Assembly (NCBI GenBank): GCA_003254925.1
Contig: QANZ01007348.1
Location: 250,617 to 314,616, forward strand
DNA from: Chamaecrista fasciculata
Lineage: Eukaryota > Streptophyta > Magnoliopsida > Fabales > Fabaceae
Direction of reading: 5' to 3'
DNA length: 64,000 bases
Position numbers and translations under genes: made by a program
Notes under the pieces: model-generated
Databases searched by the model: none
The model's input: only the letters and a program-made list of their open reading frames with translations
Told to the model about the DNA's origin: nothing
Shown: piece by piece, positions 35,201 through 47,074 of the stretch
Position numbering within the stretch: position 1 is the stretch's first letter
Layout of the letters: the number at the start of each line of letters is the position of its first letter

Positions 35201-38200
35201 GACGAAATTATAAAACGAGCTTAAACTTCAACGACTGGAAAACACTTTTACCTAATACTTATGGTACAAGTTATGGACTCTTTAAGCACCATAAATCTAT
35301 AAGTCAGCATTATCTCTAACATTTTCTCAAACCTAAAGTTCCCTCCTTTTATTCCTAGCCTCATACACAATATAAAGAACCAATATACACAGAGCAATGG
35401 CTAAAATGTCTATGCATAAAAAGCAGCAAGGTATTATGTATGTATCGCACACGTAGGATATAAAACAAAATCAAGGGAAAAGAAAAATGGACAGGTACCT
35501 GCCGCACGGCAACCAAATATTTGATACCTAAAAGGCTGCCATGACGAATCTCCCATTCTGGTCTACACTGAATAAAAGGCAACAACAGATGCATAAAGAT
35601 TAAACACCAATCAGAGTCAGAGAATACGACATAAGTTTTTAAAATGATGAATTAATAGGTAAGGCAGACAAGGACATAGAAACACAGCTGCAGCATACAT
35701 ATAGCAAACAGAAGGAATATGCACCATTACATGATGTTTACCTGCATTTTCAGCAATATATTTAATGTTTCATTTACTAATGCTGGATTCATGTACTTAA
35801 ATGCAGCTCCTAATGCTTGCGCACAAGTTTCTCGTACAGGAGCAACAACCTGATCAGATACATAATCTCCAAAGCTGCAATAACAAAAACATGAAATGAT
35901 AAAAGAGAATCAATAGAAAAACTTGGAAGTAAAGAGACAGCCCCTAAGTATTACAGTCAATAATTAGCCAAACATTAAGAAATAACCAAAGTTCAGCAAG
36001 ATCTAGTTCATTCATCACAATACAAACAAAATGAAAATATCATACCGGTCTAGTGACAGAACACACAAGAAGCGTATCACACAATCTTGAAGAAATTCAT
36101 AATTTTGAAGCCAAGAACTTCTAGCCACATTAACCAAGTTCACAAGCTCACAATTCTGAGGAAGACTTCTCAGCACATCAAGATTTCCAGATGGAACCTT
36201 ATCAATACCAGAATAAGCCTTTGGCTCTGCTATGTCAGTAGGTTCCTTGCATGAATGACCTAAACCTTTAGAGTGAGAATCCAGATCCAAGTCAACGGAA
36301 TTATGGTTAAATTGTCCATTCATGTCATTCAAAGATACATTGAATCCACAGGTTTCAGTGCTAACGTTGATGTCAATATCACCTCCATTACTGCAAGTAA
36401 TGATGCCGTCCATGGAAGTGGATGATGATACATCTTCAAGCTTTGGTCTCTTAAAGTCAGACTCAAACTCATCCGCTGAAACTTGCATATTTAAATCAAT
36501 CTCCCTCTCCCTCTTTAATACATTTGATATACTTTTATCTTCTAAATCAAAGAAAAGGTCTCTACCAATGCGTGAGTCAGGTTTTAATACTCCAACCGAA
36601 GCACCTTGATGCGTTAAAATCTCTCTCAATGCCATCACACTACCATGGCGCACCTCCCAAACTAACAGACAATCAGAGAAATGATTAGTTATAGGGCATT
36701 AGTACAATGTGCATAAAAACTTTGTTAAAATTCTATGTTTGGCATCCTTCTCCAAAAAAGTAACTAAGAAATTAGAAACAGGGTAAACATTTTACCAGGG
36801 TCAAACATATCAATAATAAGTTGGTCGACAAAATTGTGGAAAGGCCATCGTCCATCTCCATCATGATCAAAGCCATCTTCATCATGATTATCGTCCACGA
36901 AAGCCTGCACAGAACATCAATTTCAGGACACAGAATGACAGAATCACACTACAGGTTTGAAAACGTAAACTGAATCAATTAGCAATATACCAATCTAAAG
37001 GTCAAGAAAGAATGTTCAATGAAAAAATATAACAGAATGCAACTTGCTTTGTTTTTAATTTTTATGCGATAAAGTATTTATTTATGGGAAGAGAAAATAG
37101 AAAGGGTACAAGTGCAGAGGACAACTTGCTGTGTTGCTTACTATGATATAGTAATCAATTCATAACAGTAACAACGATAGTAAATGAATGAACTTCAACC
37201 AGAGTTGCACAATGGAGTAACTGTGTGAATGTATGCCTCAAGAAACTGCAAAAGAAAAACAAGTTAACTATGTACAGTAGAATCAACACGTAATATGGTT
37301 CATTACCTTATTGGAATGTACTAAATCAGGACCCGGACCTCTAGACGTCAAATTTTGAGCACATGATGCTTCTGTACTTCCATCCTCACCCCAGCTTTTA
37401 GTTTGGTCTTTTGAATTTATTTTTGCCTTACGTTTTAAGAGATTCCGTTCTCTTGCACTTGGCCATTTTGATTTGACACTAGGAACCATATTTGCAACCA
37501 TTGTCTGGATGTTATGTACAGAATGAGATGTAAAAACTCTTTGATCTATTCCATAGGGATGTAAATCCGATCTGTATGCCATAAGATCTTCATCTCTTAT
37601 CACATCACTCATATCCATAAATTGTTCACATACATCCAAACCTACATTACAAGGAAATATTTATGGCACCACAGGCATATATATTGAAGTAGCTTGATGA
37701 GCAATATCAAAAAAAAAAATTAATAGAAGGAATGACAATGAATAAACATAAGAAATGAAAATAAATAATTCATCATGCCAAAGAATGCACCCTCAACAGA
37801 AAAGGGCAAAGCAGATCGCCAGTGTGTTTTTATATGCATGGAAACATGCTGTCAACCTTGCAATTTAAATCACAAATCTGCATATTTTTGCAATCACAGG
37901 TAGGGAAATCCAATTGATTTTCATGCAAACTTTAAATGATAAAATTGAAGGGGAATCGTGTAAATTACATGATAGCGTACACAAAATTAACACAGCTTGT
38001 ACACATCAGCAATTTTCACATTCTGATTAGTGATAGTGGTTTGGTACTCAGGACTGATTGCTCTCAGGGTCATTTTGTATGTGTGAAGATCTTAGTATAA
38101 GGTATCTATGTTAGCTATTAGCATTACAATAGATCTGACATTGTTATTTTATTTTGGCCATAGCTTATGTTGTTTGCGGTGTCTAGCAAGTGTCCATAAT

Positions 38201-39954
38201 CAATAAATGATACTAAATATAGCCATAAAATATTAAGCCATCATCAGCGCCAATTAAAACCAAGAACTTTATTTTTCTTCTTATTAGCAGTAAGATATTA
38301 TAGCTTAATACTAACCTAAACGGCGTCGAAGATTTTGCTTCTGGCGTGCCAACCGCTCCTTTGGGTTCTTTCCATTATCAGTTCCTATATCATACTCCTT
38401 AAATAGTACAAGAAATAAAATGTAAACAAAATAAACAAATATGAAAGTAAAATAAAAATATAAAAAAGCAGTGTCATGTCATTACAAGATCAATTCTTCT
38501 TTTCCCATAGTCAATTCTCCTTTTTTTCCCATACTTCTGGAGTATTACAATGCTTGTACAATTCAGTCTTCCACAGTGCTAAAATAATTTACTACATTTG
38601 TTCAGAGTCCTAACTCAATCTTCATATATCAGTATTTTTTTTATATTTATTCTAACAATTTTTTTGAAGTTCAGAAGAAAAGTAGGCTTTTGCTTCTTCA
38701 TAACTTCCTTAATTTCCTCAACAATAATGTTAAATGGTCCAAAGAATCTAAAGTTCACTTCCAAGAATGTTTCAATTGACTAGCAAGCTCATTCTAGACC
38801 CTGGAATACTGACTTTCTCGAACTTGTTCCTTCATAACAACATAAAACTGACAATTGGCCGATGAAGAAGCAGTACTACACCTCTTTTTAATAAAAGGGT
38901 CCTCTTCAATAAAATTCAGAAGAATCATAAATAATAAAATCAGTGATATGATGCTGTTAGCATATGCAATATTACAGTATTATCACATCAAAAACAGAAA
39001 ACTAAAATGAAGAGAATATATGTTAATCAAAAAGAATAAAAACAATACAGATTCTGCCAACTAATTGTTTTATTATTACCTGTCCTCCAGATGCTAACAG
39101 AGCACCAAATTCAAGCACCTTGTTGATGTCAAAGCTGCCATGCGGCAAAAAAGAAATATTTTTCAATGTATCAAAATAAAAGGAGGAGAAATTCTAATCT
39201 CAAACAATAAACAATGTACAACCTCCTAAACGAACTTCCTGTAATTTTCGATTGTAAGTAACTCCATGCACACATATCTTCAATGCTGCCAGATATCCCA
39301 ACCTCAGACATTTTTGATGCAACAGCAGCAATAAGTTCATCCAAACATGTGTGCTTAACATTCTCAGCTATAGCTCCTATTGCTTGAGCTGCTGCAACTC
39401 TCGTATCCCAACTCTTACTGCGCAGATACTGAGATACCTATATATCACACAACAAGAAGATCAGAAAATACACAAAGAAAGAGAAAACAGGCATACAGAC
39501 ATAAACATGAAAAAACAGGATTCAATAAAAGTCTTACAGACTGGTGAATACACATATAGACAGACACACACATACAACAAGGTTAAGAAAAATGAAGCAC
39601 AACACCCACACAACAGAGATACATAAATCACTTTTGTGCAGAAGCAAAAATCCCAAAAGTTTCAACAGTCAGTTATTATATATGGTATTTCTTCTATATC
39701 TAACAAACCCCATTATGGCCCTTGAAAATTAAAACAAGTACAAGGACAAGTTAATCACAACCTTGTGCAATTTATATTTGATAAAGATATTGGGGTGACA
39801 ACGTTTGAGTTCTTGACCACTTGGATGAAGGCTTTGATATCATGTTACGAAATAAGTAACTATTTATGAGCCTGAGCAATTGAATACAGATCCAAAAATG
39901 GTTTTTGTCCCTAACAAGGTTTAACAATAAAGCCTTCACCAACAGAAGTTTATT

Positions 39955-39988
<34 letters not shown>

Positions 39989-40369
39989 TGCATAAGTTCT
40001 AAGACCAATTACTAATTCTGAAACCTAAGTACTTAATAAACTGACAAGAATGAAGCCAATTCAACAATTTAATATGAACTCTCACCAAATTGCAACAAAA
40101 GCAGGGATGATAGAGCATTAGAGAAACAGATACCTTCTTCAGAAGACTGATCAAATCTTGAGGATGTGATTTTGCAATGTCTCCTATTTGACGTGCAGCA
40201 GTCAACCTTGTTGCTTGGGTTGATCCAGCTTTTAGAATTTGGTTAAAGAGAAATTCCAAATGAAGTACAAAATTCGAAATTAAATTATAAAATAAATAAT
40301 GTGAACATAAAGAGGGATACTGTCCAAGAGAGTAAGCAGGCGCTGAAGTCTAGATGACTGCTGGGCCAT
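18904..40369 (-). CDS. BTAF1: TATA-binding protein-associated factor BTAF1 (Mot1), Snf2-family ATPase, 28 coding exons
   Basis: Coding exons in order: 40321-40369, 40134-40228, 39223-39437, 39080-39134, 38316-38397, 37307-37641, 36796-36904, 36046-36661, 35742-35874, 35499-35567, 31715-31926, 28786-29014, 28483-28656, 27512-27940, 26971-27414, 26716-26835, 26121-26597, 23546-24084, 22602-23094, 22455-22523, 21176-21280, 20870-21091, 20522-20785, 20394-20443, 20043-20152, 19864-19946, 19301-19510, 18904-19074. They join in frame to 2,052 residues, close to the plant family length. The N-terminus [16 protein letters not shown] and HEAT-type repeats (TBP-binding half) precede a Snf2 core: Walker A DDMGLGKT (1484-1491), DEGH box (1592-1595, typical of Mot1), [12 protein letters not shown], and DRAHRLGQ (1929-1936). 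The family uses ATP to remove TBP from DNA in the nucleus. All introns read GT-AG except intron 22 (GC-AG). An acceptor-like TATAG at about 40425 suggests a 5' UTR intron. Confidence 0.96.
24551..25022. mobile_element. PIF/Harbinger-like MITE in BTAF1 intron 17
   Basis: The ends GGTTCCGTTCGGTACCAA and the reverse complement of TTGCTACCAAACGGACC form an imperfect inverted repeat, flanked by TAT on both sides (24548-24550, 25023-25025). The interior carries a GC-rich CGGCGG block with short tandem units (GGCGGAGACGGTGGCTATGC twice at about 24812-24858), unlike the surrounding intron. It also holds a 31-bp segment (24907-24937) found exactly again outside the element at 25137-25167. The 107-codon frame across it has no support as a gene. 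Confidence 0.7.
25804..25943. mobile_element. Small fold-back MITE in BTAF1 intron 17
   Basis: Inverted arms of about 55 bp: TGTTTGGCAAATGTAAATTT, GGGAAAGTAATTTTTGGAGG on the left and their near complements ending AAATTTACCATTTCCAAACA on the right, around a ~35-bp centre. It is Tourist/Harbinger-like by the TGTTTGG start. A target duplication could not be fixed. Confidence 0.6.
29221..29282. repeat. (GT)n-(G)n tract with 15-base N run
   Basis: A GT microsatellite runs into a G homopolymer with undetermined bases at 29262-29276, in BTAF1 intron 11. The open frame across it is an artefact. The true length of the tract is unknown. Confidence 0.95.
30136..30705. mobile_element. Tourist/Harbinger-like MITE in BTAF1 intron 11
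   Basis: Flanked by TTA on both sides (30133-30135, 30706-30708). The left end GGGCTTGTTTGGGAGGATGG pairs imperfectly with the reverse complement of CCCAATCAAGCCA. Subterminal CCCATCCCACCCC on the right mirrors GGGATGATTT/GAGGTGGG on the left. It contains a ~32-bp segment (30505-30536) that recurs outside the element at 30979-31010 with two mismatches. No coding capacity. Confidence 0.7.
34587..34974. mobile_element. Tourist/Harbinger MITE in BTAF1 intron 10
   Basis: The inverted ends GGGTCTGTTTGGTT / AACCAAACAGACCC are perfect over 14 bp. A TAA duplication flanks them (34584-34586, 34975-34977), the PIF/Harbinger signature. The interior is AT-rich with TTTTCATTTTC/GAAAATGAAAAC symmetry. The first 11 bases after the leading G are shared with the start of the large Harbinger at 57369. 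Confidence 0.85.
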
Positions 40370-40699
40370 AATCAATCATTCCAAATAAATCATTCCAAAC
40401 GCTTAATTGCTGCCTTTGTCCCTATAATTTATCAACATTACCAGTCAGCACACAAATTATACATATCCAACTAAAACACTTATCATCACTGCTCGTTCAA
40501 CTAATTACTACCCATCAAGGTACTATGTTGGCGAATACCTTCAACTGTTAATCTGTTATGCATCAATGACAAACTGTAACCATTCTTGAATAAAAAGAAA
40601 AACTTGAAAAGAAGAGCAAGGAAATAAATTAAACCCATCCCAGGCCCAATTGTGATTCGCTTTAAAAACCTCGACAATGCGTCAAGAATATGGCAAAAC

Positions 40700-41480
40700 T
40701 AGGGGCGTTCAAGTCATTGGATCCGTTCGGTTTCCAGCCGAAAAGATTGAATTGGATGACAACCAAATTCATCTAATCCATCCCGTCATTTTGGTGCCAT
40801 CGAAACCAATCCAACTTCAATGCCAGAACTCAACCAAGAATGGTTCAAGAAATTCACAGCGATGCCAGAAAACAAGCAACGGCGGCGGATAACAATAATC
40901 AAACAACAATAATGGTTCATATAATCTAAAACAATTGTGGGTTAATTCATCACTAACCGACGACGGAAATAAGAAATGACGACGGAAAGCAGAAAACAAA
41001 CAAAGCGAAGAATAGACAGTGCGACCACCAACGTAGACAACAACGACCGACGGACACTGTGACGACCAGCGGACACCGCGACGGCGAAACTGGAGAGGAG
41101 CCGCGTCTAGGGCAACTGGGAGAAGAGAAGGTCGTGTGAGCCGTGAAGATGCGAACTGAATACAAGTCCGAAATTGGGAATTAGGGATTTAGTTTTTTCT
41201 TTTTATTTCAAATATATATATAATATGTAATGTAACCAAATATATATATATAATATAATAATATTAAATTTAAAAAATAATACATATACATATAATATTA
41301 AATTTAAAAATAATATATAATCGGTTGACTGTTTGGTTCCAATGAAATTGATTTTCATTTCACAATAAAATTATTTAGATCAATTTTTAATTACATAATT
41401 AATTTGAATTTAATTTTGATTGTCCCATTAGGTCGAAAGATTTTAAATCAAATTGAATTTGATTATACTCTTGAAACAAA
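40700..41480. mobile_element. Decayed hAT-like element upstream of BTAF1
   Basis: It begins TAGGGGCGTTCAAG about 330 bp upstream of the BTAF1 ATG. It holds GGATCCGTTCGGTTTCC-type subterminal words, a CG-rich middle, then GGAATTAGGGATTTAG, an AT-rich run and CGGTTGACTGTTTGGTTCC. The same blocks recur in order in fragments at 52330-52573 and 54543-54640. The right end is not recognisable. BTAF1 5' UTR or promoter sequence could overlap or lie within this stretch. Confidence 0.4.
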
Positions 41481-41493
41481 AACATTTCATCAA

Positions 41494-41693
41494 GCCAATA
41501 AATGTTGGTTCAGTAAGGAGTTAACTCATAACTTATAAGGTTGTGAATTCGAATTTCGCTGTTGATGTGAGGGTCTTGTTGATAGACGATCTATAAGTAC
41601 CTCTATAAACGTTCATAGAGTCTGAAAGCATACAGTGACCTTGATAAACCCATGAACCCAACTCACCTAAACTTTTGCTCATCAAAAAAAATA
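41494..41693 (+). mobile_element. tRNA-derived SINE
   Basis: The tRNA-like head has an A-box-like GGTTCAGTAAGGAGTTAAC and a B-box-like GTGAATTCGAATTTCGC about 35 bp later. A ~120-bp body and an A-rich end follow. The direct repeat TTCATCAA frames it (41486-41493, 41694-41701), consistent with a short target duplication. Family not identified. Confidence 0.6.
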
Positions 41694-41950
41694 TTCATCA
41701 ACGAGGATGAGGCAATAATGTCAAACTCCATAAAGAAAGACTTCGTCATCATTAATAGCTAACTTGGAAGAAGACTTAAGGTTGGTATCGTTTTAAGAAA
41801 AAATATAAATTTACACTATAAGGATCAAAGAGGGAGTGGTAAGGAATGTAATGACTTAGTTGTATTAAATTGGTCTTTGAATGAATTACTCAAATTGGAA
41901 TGGTATAACAAAGTTGGGGAGAGCCTCCCAAACCCTCCTTAATAATTCAA

Positions 41951-42744
41951 GGTCGGTGAGGGATGATATAGTAGGACTCATTGATCATGGTAGGGTAATT
42001 TGGTCTTTTTGCGTCAATAATAAATATGTTAGAGATGTTTGGGGAGATACTCCAATATGTGGTTGTTAACGCTAGGGTGTGTACAAGTCTCTCCGCCTTG
42101 TCATCTCTCCTTCTCTCTAAACCTCCTCCAGTAGATCTGTGCGCAGGGAGGGGTTGCAGTTTCTCCTCTTTTCCTTCTTTGCCTTTTATTTTGTACTTCA
42201 ATAATTCAGATCTGATTTAGTTCCTCTTTTAGTGGTGATTTTCTCATATCTGAGTTTCTATCCCCTTGTGTGGTGTCTTTCCCTCTGTAGTGTATTCCAT
42301 CTCTGGTATCTTTTTTTATAGATCTAGTTTATGCCATGTTCGGTGGTCGGTGAAGGATGACATAGTAGGACTCATTGATCATGGTAGGGTAATTTGGTCT
42401 TTTTGCGTCAATAATAAATATGTTAGAGATGTTTGGGGAGATACTCCAATATGTGGTTGTTAACCCTACGGTATGTACAAGTCTCTCCGCCTTGTCATCT
42501 TTCCTCCTTCTCTCTAAACCTCCTCCAGCAAATCTGTGCGCAGGGAGGGGTTGCAGTTTCTCCTCTTTTCCTTCTTTGCCTTTTATTTTGTACATCAATA
42601 ATTCAGATCTGATTTAGTTCCTCTTTTAGTGGTGATTTTCTCATATCTGAGTTTCTATCCCTTTGTGTGGTGTCTTTCCCTTTGTGGTGTATTCCATTTC
42701 TGGTGTCTTTTTCTATAGATCTAGTTTATGCCATGTTCGGTGGT
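41951..42744. repeat. Tandem duplication, two 394-bp units
   Basis: Unit 1 is 41951-42344 and unit 2 is 42345 to about 42744, differing by only a few bases and one-base indels. Each carries GGTCGGTGARGGATGAYATA, CTCATTGATCATGGTAGGGT, a pyrimidine-rich stretch (CTCTCTAAACCTCCTCCAG) and GAGGGGTTGCAGTTTCTCC. The frames in the units have no recognised product. The sequence continues beyond unit 2 without a third copy to an A run near 43100, so the pair may be the repeated 5' part of a non-LTR-type element. Confidence 0.85.
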
Positions 42745-43835
42745 AATTTTAAAATCTTTTGATCATATTTTTGGGCTCTACCGTCAAGTTTAGATGGAAG
42801 CTGATGGCATCAACATCTGAGAAGGTAATTTCTTTTCTAATCAACCATGAGTATGATAGTAAATATCTGGTTGACAACATAGTTTGTGATAATTTTTATC
42901 CTGAGGTTTTATGCCTTATAAGATCAGTTTGTCCTCTAAATTTCTTCCGTATGAGACTTATTTATGCGCCTAATTTGTCTATCAGTTTAATAATGTTTAC
43001 TTTTTATGCTTCTTCTATTGTATCTGTTTCAAAATCTTTGAACGTTTGTAAATGTCATTTGACTTTCATCTAATATATTTTACTAGTTGCTTATTAAAAA
43101 AAATACTGCGGTATATACTCCCTTTCCTTTGGTAACTATTCCTTTTATATAAAAAAAAAAAGTCAAATTTTCTTATTCCAAAATAGAAGGATAAAGATGT
43201 AATAGAATGACTTGATGATTTAAATTACATTTTTGTCCTTCTAATTTTAAGAGGATTTGAATTTTATTTCATATTTCCATTAAACAAGTCTAATTATCAA
43301 GGAGAATATTTAAAAAATAATAAATTATTTCATTTTATTTCATTAATAATAATTTTCAAACAAGAATAATAAGTGTCAATTTCTTTACCTTATTAAAAAC
43401 TTTCAAACAATATATCTAATCAATTCATCGTGCTCCAATCCACCCCTTTTCATTATGTCCCAAACATAGCTTTAAGTTTTTTGTTGTTACCCATATTTAT
43501 TTTCAAAAATATATAAAGAGAAAAAATATAGAGGTACACAATTTATTTATAAGTGTTCAAAATTGAACCAAATTGAATTGAACTAAACCGAATAATCAGC
43601 AATATGATTTAATTAAAAATATATTAAAATTGAATAATTTAATTCAGTTATTAATTTAAGCATATAAGTATTCGAACCAAATTGCTAATATTTATAATTA
43701 TTTTTTTCCTTTTTTTTTGTTATGTGTTTACATTTAACAAAAAGAATTATCATTTTTCTTTTGATTATTATTCAATCTATCATGTTTTTAAATTATGATA
43801 TCTTATTGTTTAGGCAAAAAAATTTCACCTCAATC
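42745..43835. other. Repeat-derived, non-coding
   Basis: 42745-43105 follows the tandem units, contains a 104-codon frame (42759-43073) with no recognised motif, and ends TTGCTTATTAAAAAAAAT, like a retroposon tail. 43106-43835 is AT-rich with fragments such as TACTCCCTTTCCTTTGG; no ends can be set. Confidence 0.35.
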
Positions 43836-44258
43836 TAGGGGTGATCAAAATATTCAGATTTAATGAGGATTTTAAAATTTTACCTTAGGAATTTAGGTTT
43901 CGAGTTGAACCCAATATCAATGGGTCCAGTCAATGTATGGCAATATCCTACTCTACCCTATTCATACTTTATTAATAATAATAAATATTCATTTTTATGT
44001 ATGAAAATATAATACTTTAAAATTTTTCGTTGAGAAAATATTAAATTATAAGGATAAAATATTAAATATTTTAATAATACACTCCTATTTATGATTTATT
44101 TTTTATTTGCATTAATTATAGATGTAAAGAATTAATGAAAAATAATTTTTTTTAAAATCTCCGAATCTGGATTCGAATATGAGAATGAGGATTGATTTTA
44201 TTACCGTTCATGTCAGTTTTCAGATTTGAGGATCATATCCTACCCATATTCATCCCTA
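43836..44258. mobile_element. hAT-type MITE with 8-bp duplication
   Basis: A perfect 8-bp duplication, CCTCAATC, at 43828-43835 and 44259-44266. The ends TAGGGGTGATCAAAAT and the reverse complement of CCATATTCATCCCTA give an imperfect inverted repeat of the TAGGG(R)TG type shared with 10435-10837. Interior AT-rich with no coding capacity. Confidence 0.8.
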
Positions 44259-44756
44259 CCTCAATCACCTACCAATTGCCATTTTTGTTCATTCCAATTT
44301 TATCTCCTCAAACATTTGATCTTATTTGTTATTTTCTCATCCAATTTATAATTTTGATTTATTACTTCTAAACATTCTTTTTTTTCTCTTTATAAGTTTA
44401 TTATTAATAATTAAAAACAATAAATAAGTTTCTAAATCTTTCATACAAAATTGTCCAAATTGTTATTTGATGGAAAAAAAAACTTATATCGAGTTCCTTA
44501 TATTTTGCTATCATGTTTTCTCTCTTTAATGATTGATCATGCAAAAAGTGGTGTTTAATATTCTCTCTCTATCATGATTAGTCATATATAAAATTTTTGC
44601 CACGTGTCGAATGTTAATTGGAGAACTTGATAACAAAGATATAAGGAACTTGATATAAGTTTTGCCTTTATTTTATTGGGTTGGTTTGATTTGGTTTGGC
44701 TATTTTAATTATTTGGGTTAATTACAATGAAAGTTCCTGTGGTTTTTGGTATTTAG

Positions 44757-45290
44757 AGCAATGATGTAAAAGCTGGACCGGACCGCCCGGTAACCGAAGA
44801 GAGGGACAGCTTGGTTCAACCCAAAGAACCAAAGTGAGGGTTGGACCGGAATGGACCGGGAAAAACCGGCCAAAAACGGAAAACCGGGTCCACCCGGCGA
44901 ACCGTCTAGAGAACCGGTTCAGCAAATTTTTTTTCCTTCGTTTTAAAAAAAGAAGATTAAAAAATAAAAAAAAAACTAAAACTCTAACCCTCTAAGTCGA
45001 CGACTTTCACTACCTTCAGATTTGGGGACCAAATTGAACCCTACCCTCCATTCTCACCTCCCCTGCTCCACCTCCGTCGTTCCTGCTTCCGCTGCCGTCG
45101 CTACTGTCTTCCGCCGCCGCTGCTGCTGTCTTCTGTCGCCGTCGCTGCTGTCTTCTCGGTCTCGCTGGTGTGCGACGTCGTTTATATGTCGGAGGCGAGT
45201 CCATTAGATTCAGCAAAAGCTTTGATGCTTCCGATGTCGGAGGCGTGAAGATTGGGGGACCATTTTATTCGGTGGTCCACCGAATGTCGG
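44757..45290. mobile_element. Truncated CCGG-rich hAT-like fragment
   Basis: It begins near CAATGATGTAAAAGCTGGAC and is full of GGACCGG/ACCGGTTC words like those at the ends of the element at 3909-4763, then passes into a CCGCCG/GCTGCTGTC-rich block. No matching right end is seen. The block's short open frames (for example 45016-45216, minus) are low-complexity and not credible genes. Confidence 0.45.
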
Positions 45291-45354
45291 GGCCTAATTC
45301 GAAAAAATGCTACACTTTAGTTCTTATTGGTTGACCATTTCATAGGAAAAATTA

Positions 45355-45727
45355 GTTCGGTGGACCAAACAAAATAATCACCTCCAAAGTTGCAATTGAT
45401 TATAATCATATTTTCACGCTTTCCAAGACAAACAGTGACATAATTTGATTTTTTATAAGCAACAATCACATCCAAACACACTTTGATTATAATCAAATCA
45501 CATCTTACTTTTTCCAACTTTTTCTTCTATTTCTACCCCTATACAATTTATCAATTTCCTTACCCTTCTATCAACCAACCACAATCATTACATACCCATT
45601 TCAATAATTTCACACCAAATAATCAACTTTCATCCAAACATCAATACACAAATAATCAACTTTGATTATAATCATACTCTGATTATAATCAGAGCAGATT
45701 TTATTATAAGCGCAAACGAACTGACCC
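45355..45727 (-). mobile_element. Harbinger-derived MITE, left end unclear
   Basis: Read on the minus strand from 45727 it begins GGGTCAGTTCGTTTGCGC, then TTATAATAAAATCTGCTCTG. It contains GGTGTGAAATTATTGAAATG and GGTATGTAATGATTGTGGTT (about 45571-45617), nearly identical to 57499-57545 at the left end of the large Harbinger. It is studded with GATTATAATC palindromes. The other end could not be placed, so the start is approximate. Confidence 0.55.
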
Positions 45728-46027
45728 ACTTAGTTAAGAATTTATTCCAAATGATGTAAGCAAGCAGTTCCATTAAAAATTTCCAAAATGTCCAAGAGAC
45801 ATCCCTAATTGACTTGTCTAGTAAATTTTTTCTCATGATAGATATATCAATTGATTATACTTTTGGTTGCATACGGTGAATTTCAATCCAATCCTTTAAT
45901 TTATATATATATATCAGCGTATCTATTACGATTTACGACACAAAAGAAATAGTATAATGTAAGCATAACTAAAATATTATAAGCTTTTTAGGCATTTCTC
46001 AAGTCTTGGTTACAATTTCAATTTCAT

Positions 46028-46560
46028 TTTTTTTTGCCTGAAACATAATTTATTAAAAAATAAGACAAAGACAAACATAGTACAAACAAAAACACAGCAA
46101 AATAATTAAATCCCTCTCTAGCATCAACAAAAAAACTAGAAGGTTTGCAACCCATCCAAGAGGACCCATCTTCGTGTTAGACAAATTAGTAAGACAATCA
46201 GCTATCAAGTTAACGGATCTAGGGATCCAACTAAAGTTACAACCATCTAAAGAATTGAAAAAAAAATCAAACCAGACCAGATCCAGAACGCCTCCGCCAC
46301 AAAACCCGCCGCAGAAAACACATGGACACGAGCAGAGAGCACACAGATCTGGGATCTGGGAAGGAAAACCGCTGAAAACCACCGTTGCAGAAGACACACA
46401 GAAAAGAGCACTGCTGATAACCCTAATATGAAATAGGGTGAAATCACTCATGAAAGAGAGAGGTGATCCCTCACGAGGAGGGGTTTGAGAGAGAACTCGA
46501 CTTTCATAAGAGAGAGATTTTTTGGTGGCTAGGGTTTCTCCCACATATCCGTGCCCCAAG
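46028..46560 (-). mobile_element. LINE remnant (RNase H tail and 3' end)
   Basis: On the minus strand, about 46260-46053 encodes DGCNFSWIPRSVNLIADCLT, matching the C-terminal part of the RNase H domain of plant LINEs (IPRxxNxxAD). A short 3' region and an A run at about 46041-46030 follow. The sequence 5' of this in the same frame (46260-46559) reads as a Cys- and Phe-rich non-domain with GCGGCGGGTTTTG-type composition. It looks like a 5' UTR or other sequence joined to the 3' end, so the copy lacks the reverse transcriptase. Confidence 0.6.
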
Positions 46561-47074
46561 CATCACACAAGGGGGAAAATACACCCAAAACATCACATCA
46601 CTAAACTATTATAAAGATGAGAAAAAAACCTAACAAAATCTTGTTAAAATAATGGATACAAACTGGATCTGCTATAGAGGAGAGCAAATCCGATTTCAAC
46701 CAGCTTTGTGTAGATCATTATCCTATTCTACCAGATTTGGAGTTCCTATATGAGGGAATGACTCTTCACCATCATATTCTTTTGAAGAGGGGTCTGGATT
46801 CTAGAACTAGGATATCCAAAGGCTTAGTACCAACAAAAAATCTCTCACAAAAGAGAGAAGAAAACCTTATCTAGCAAAGGCAGACAACTCCTACATAGAA
46901 GAGGAGATAACAAAAAAAACAAAATAAAGAGAAAGGAAGGGAACAAGGCAAATAGGCAACAAGACTTTAACCCATGGCCAAGACAACAAAGAAATGAGAG
47001 GGGGGCCATCATCAAGGCAAATGCTAATTAATGCCTCTGAATTTCTTACACAGTGTATTATGCCTAATTTATTA
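46561..47074. other. Repeat-like, non-coding
   Basis: Purine-rich sequence with AAAGAGAGAAGAAAACC and similar words; possibly a further part of the retroposon at 46028-46560. No ends, motifs or frames are supported. Confidence 0.3.

Noticed and set aside
45016-45216. Arg-rich minus-strand frame and Ser/Cys-rich plus-strand frame
   Set aside because: Both are translations of a CCGCCG/GCTGCTG low-complexity block in a transposon fragment.
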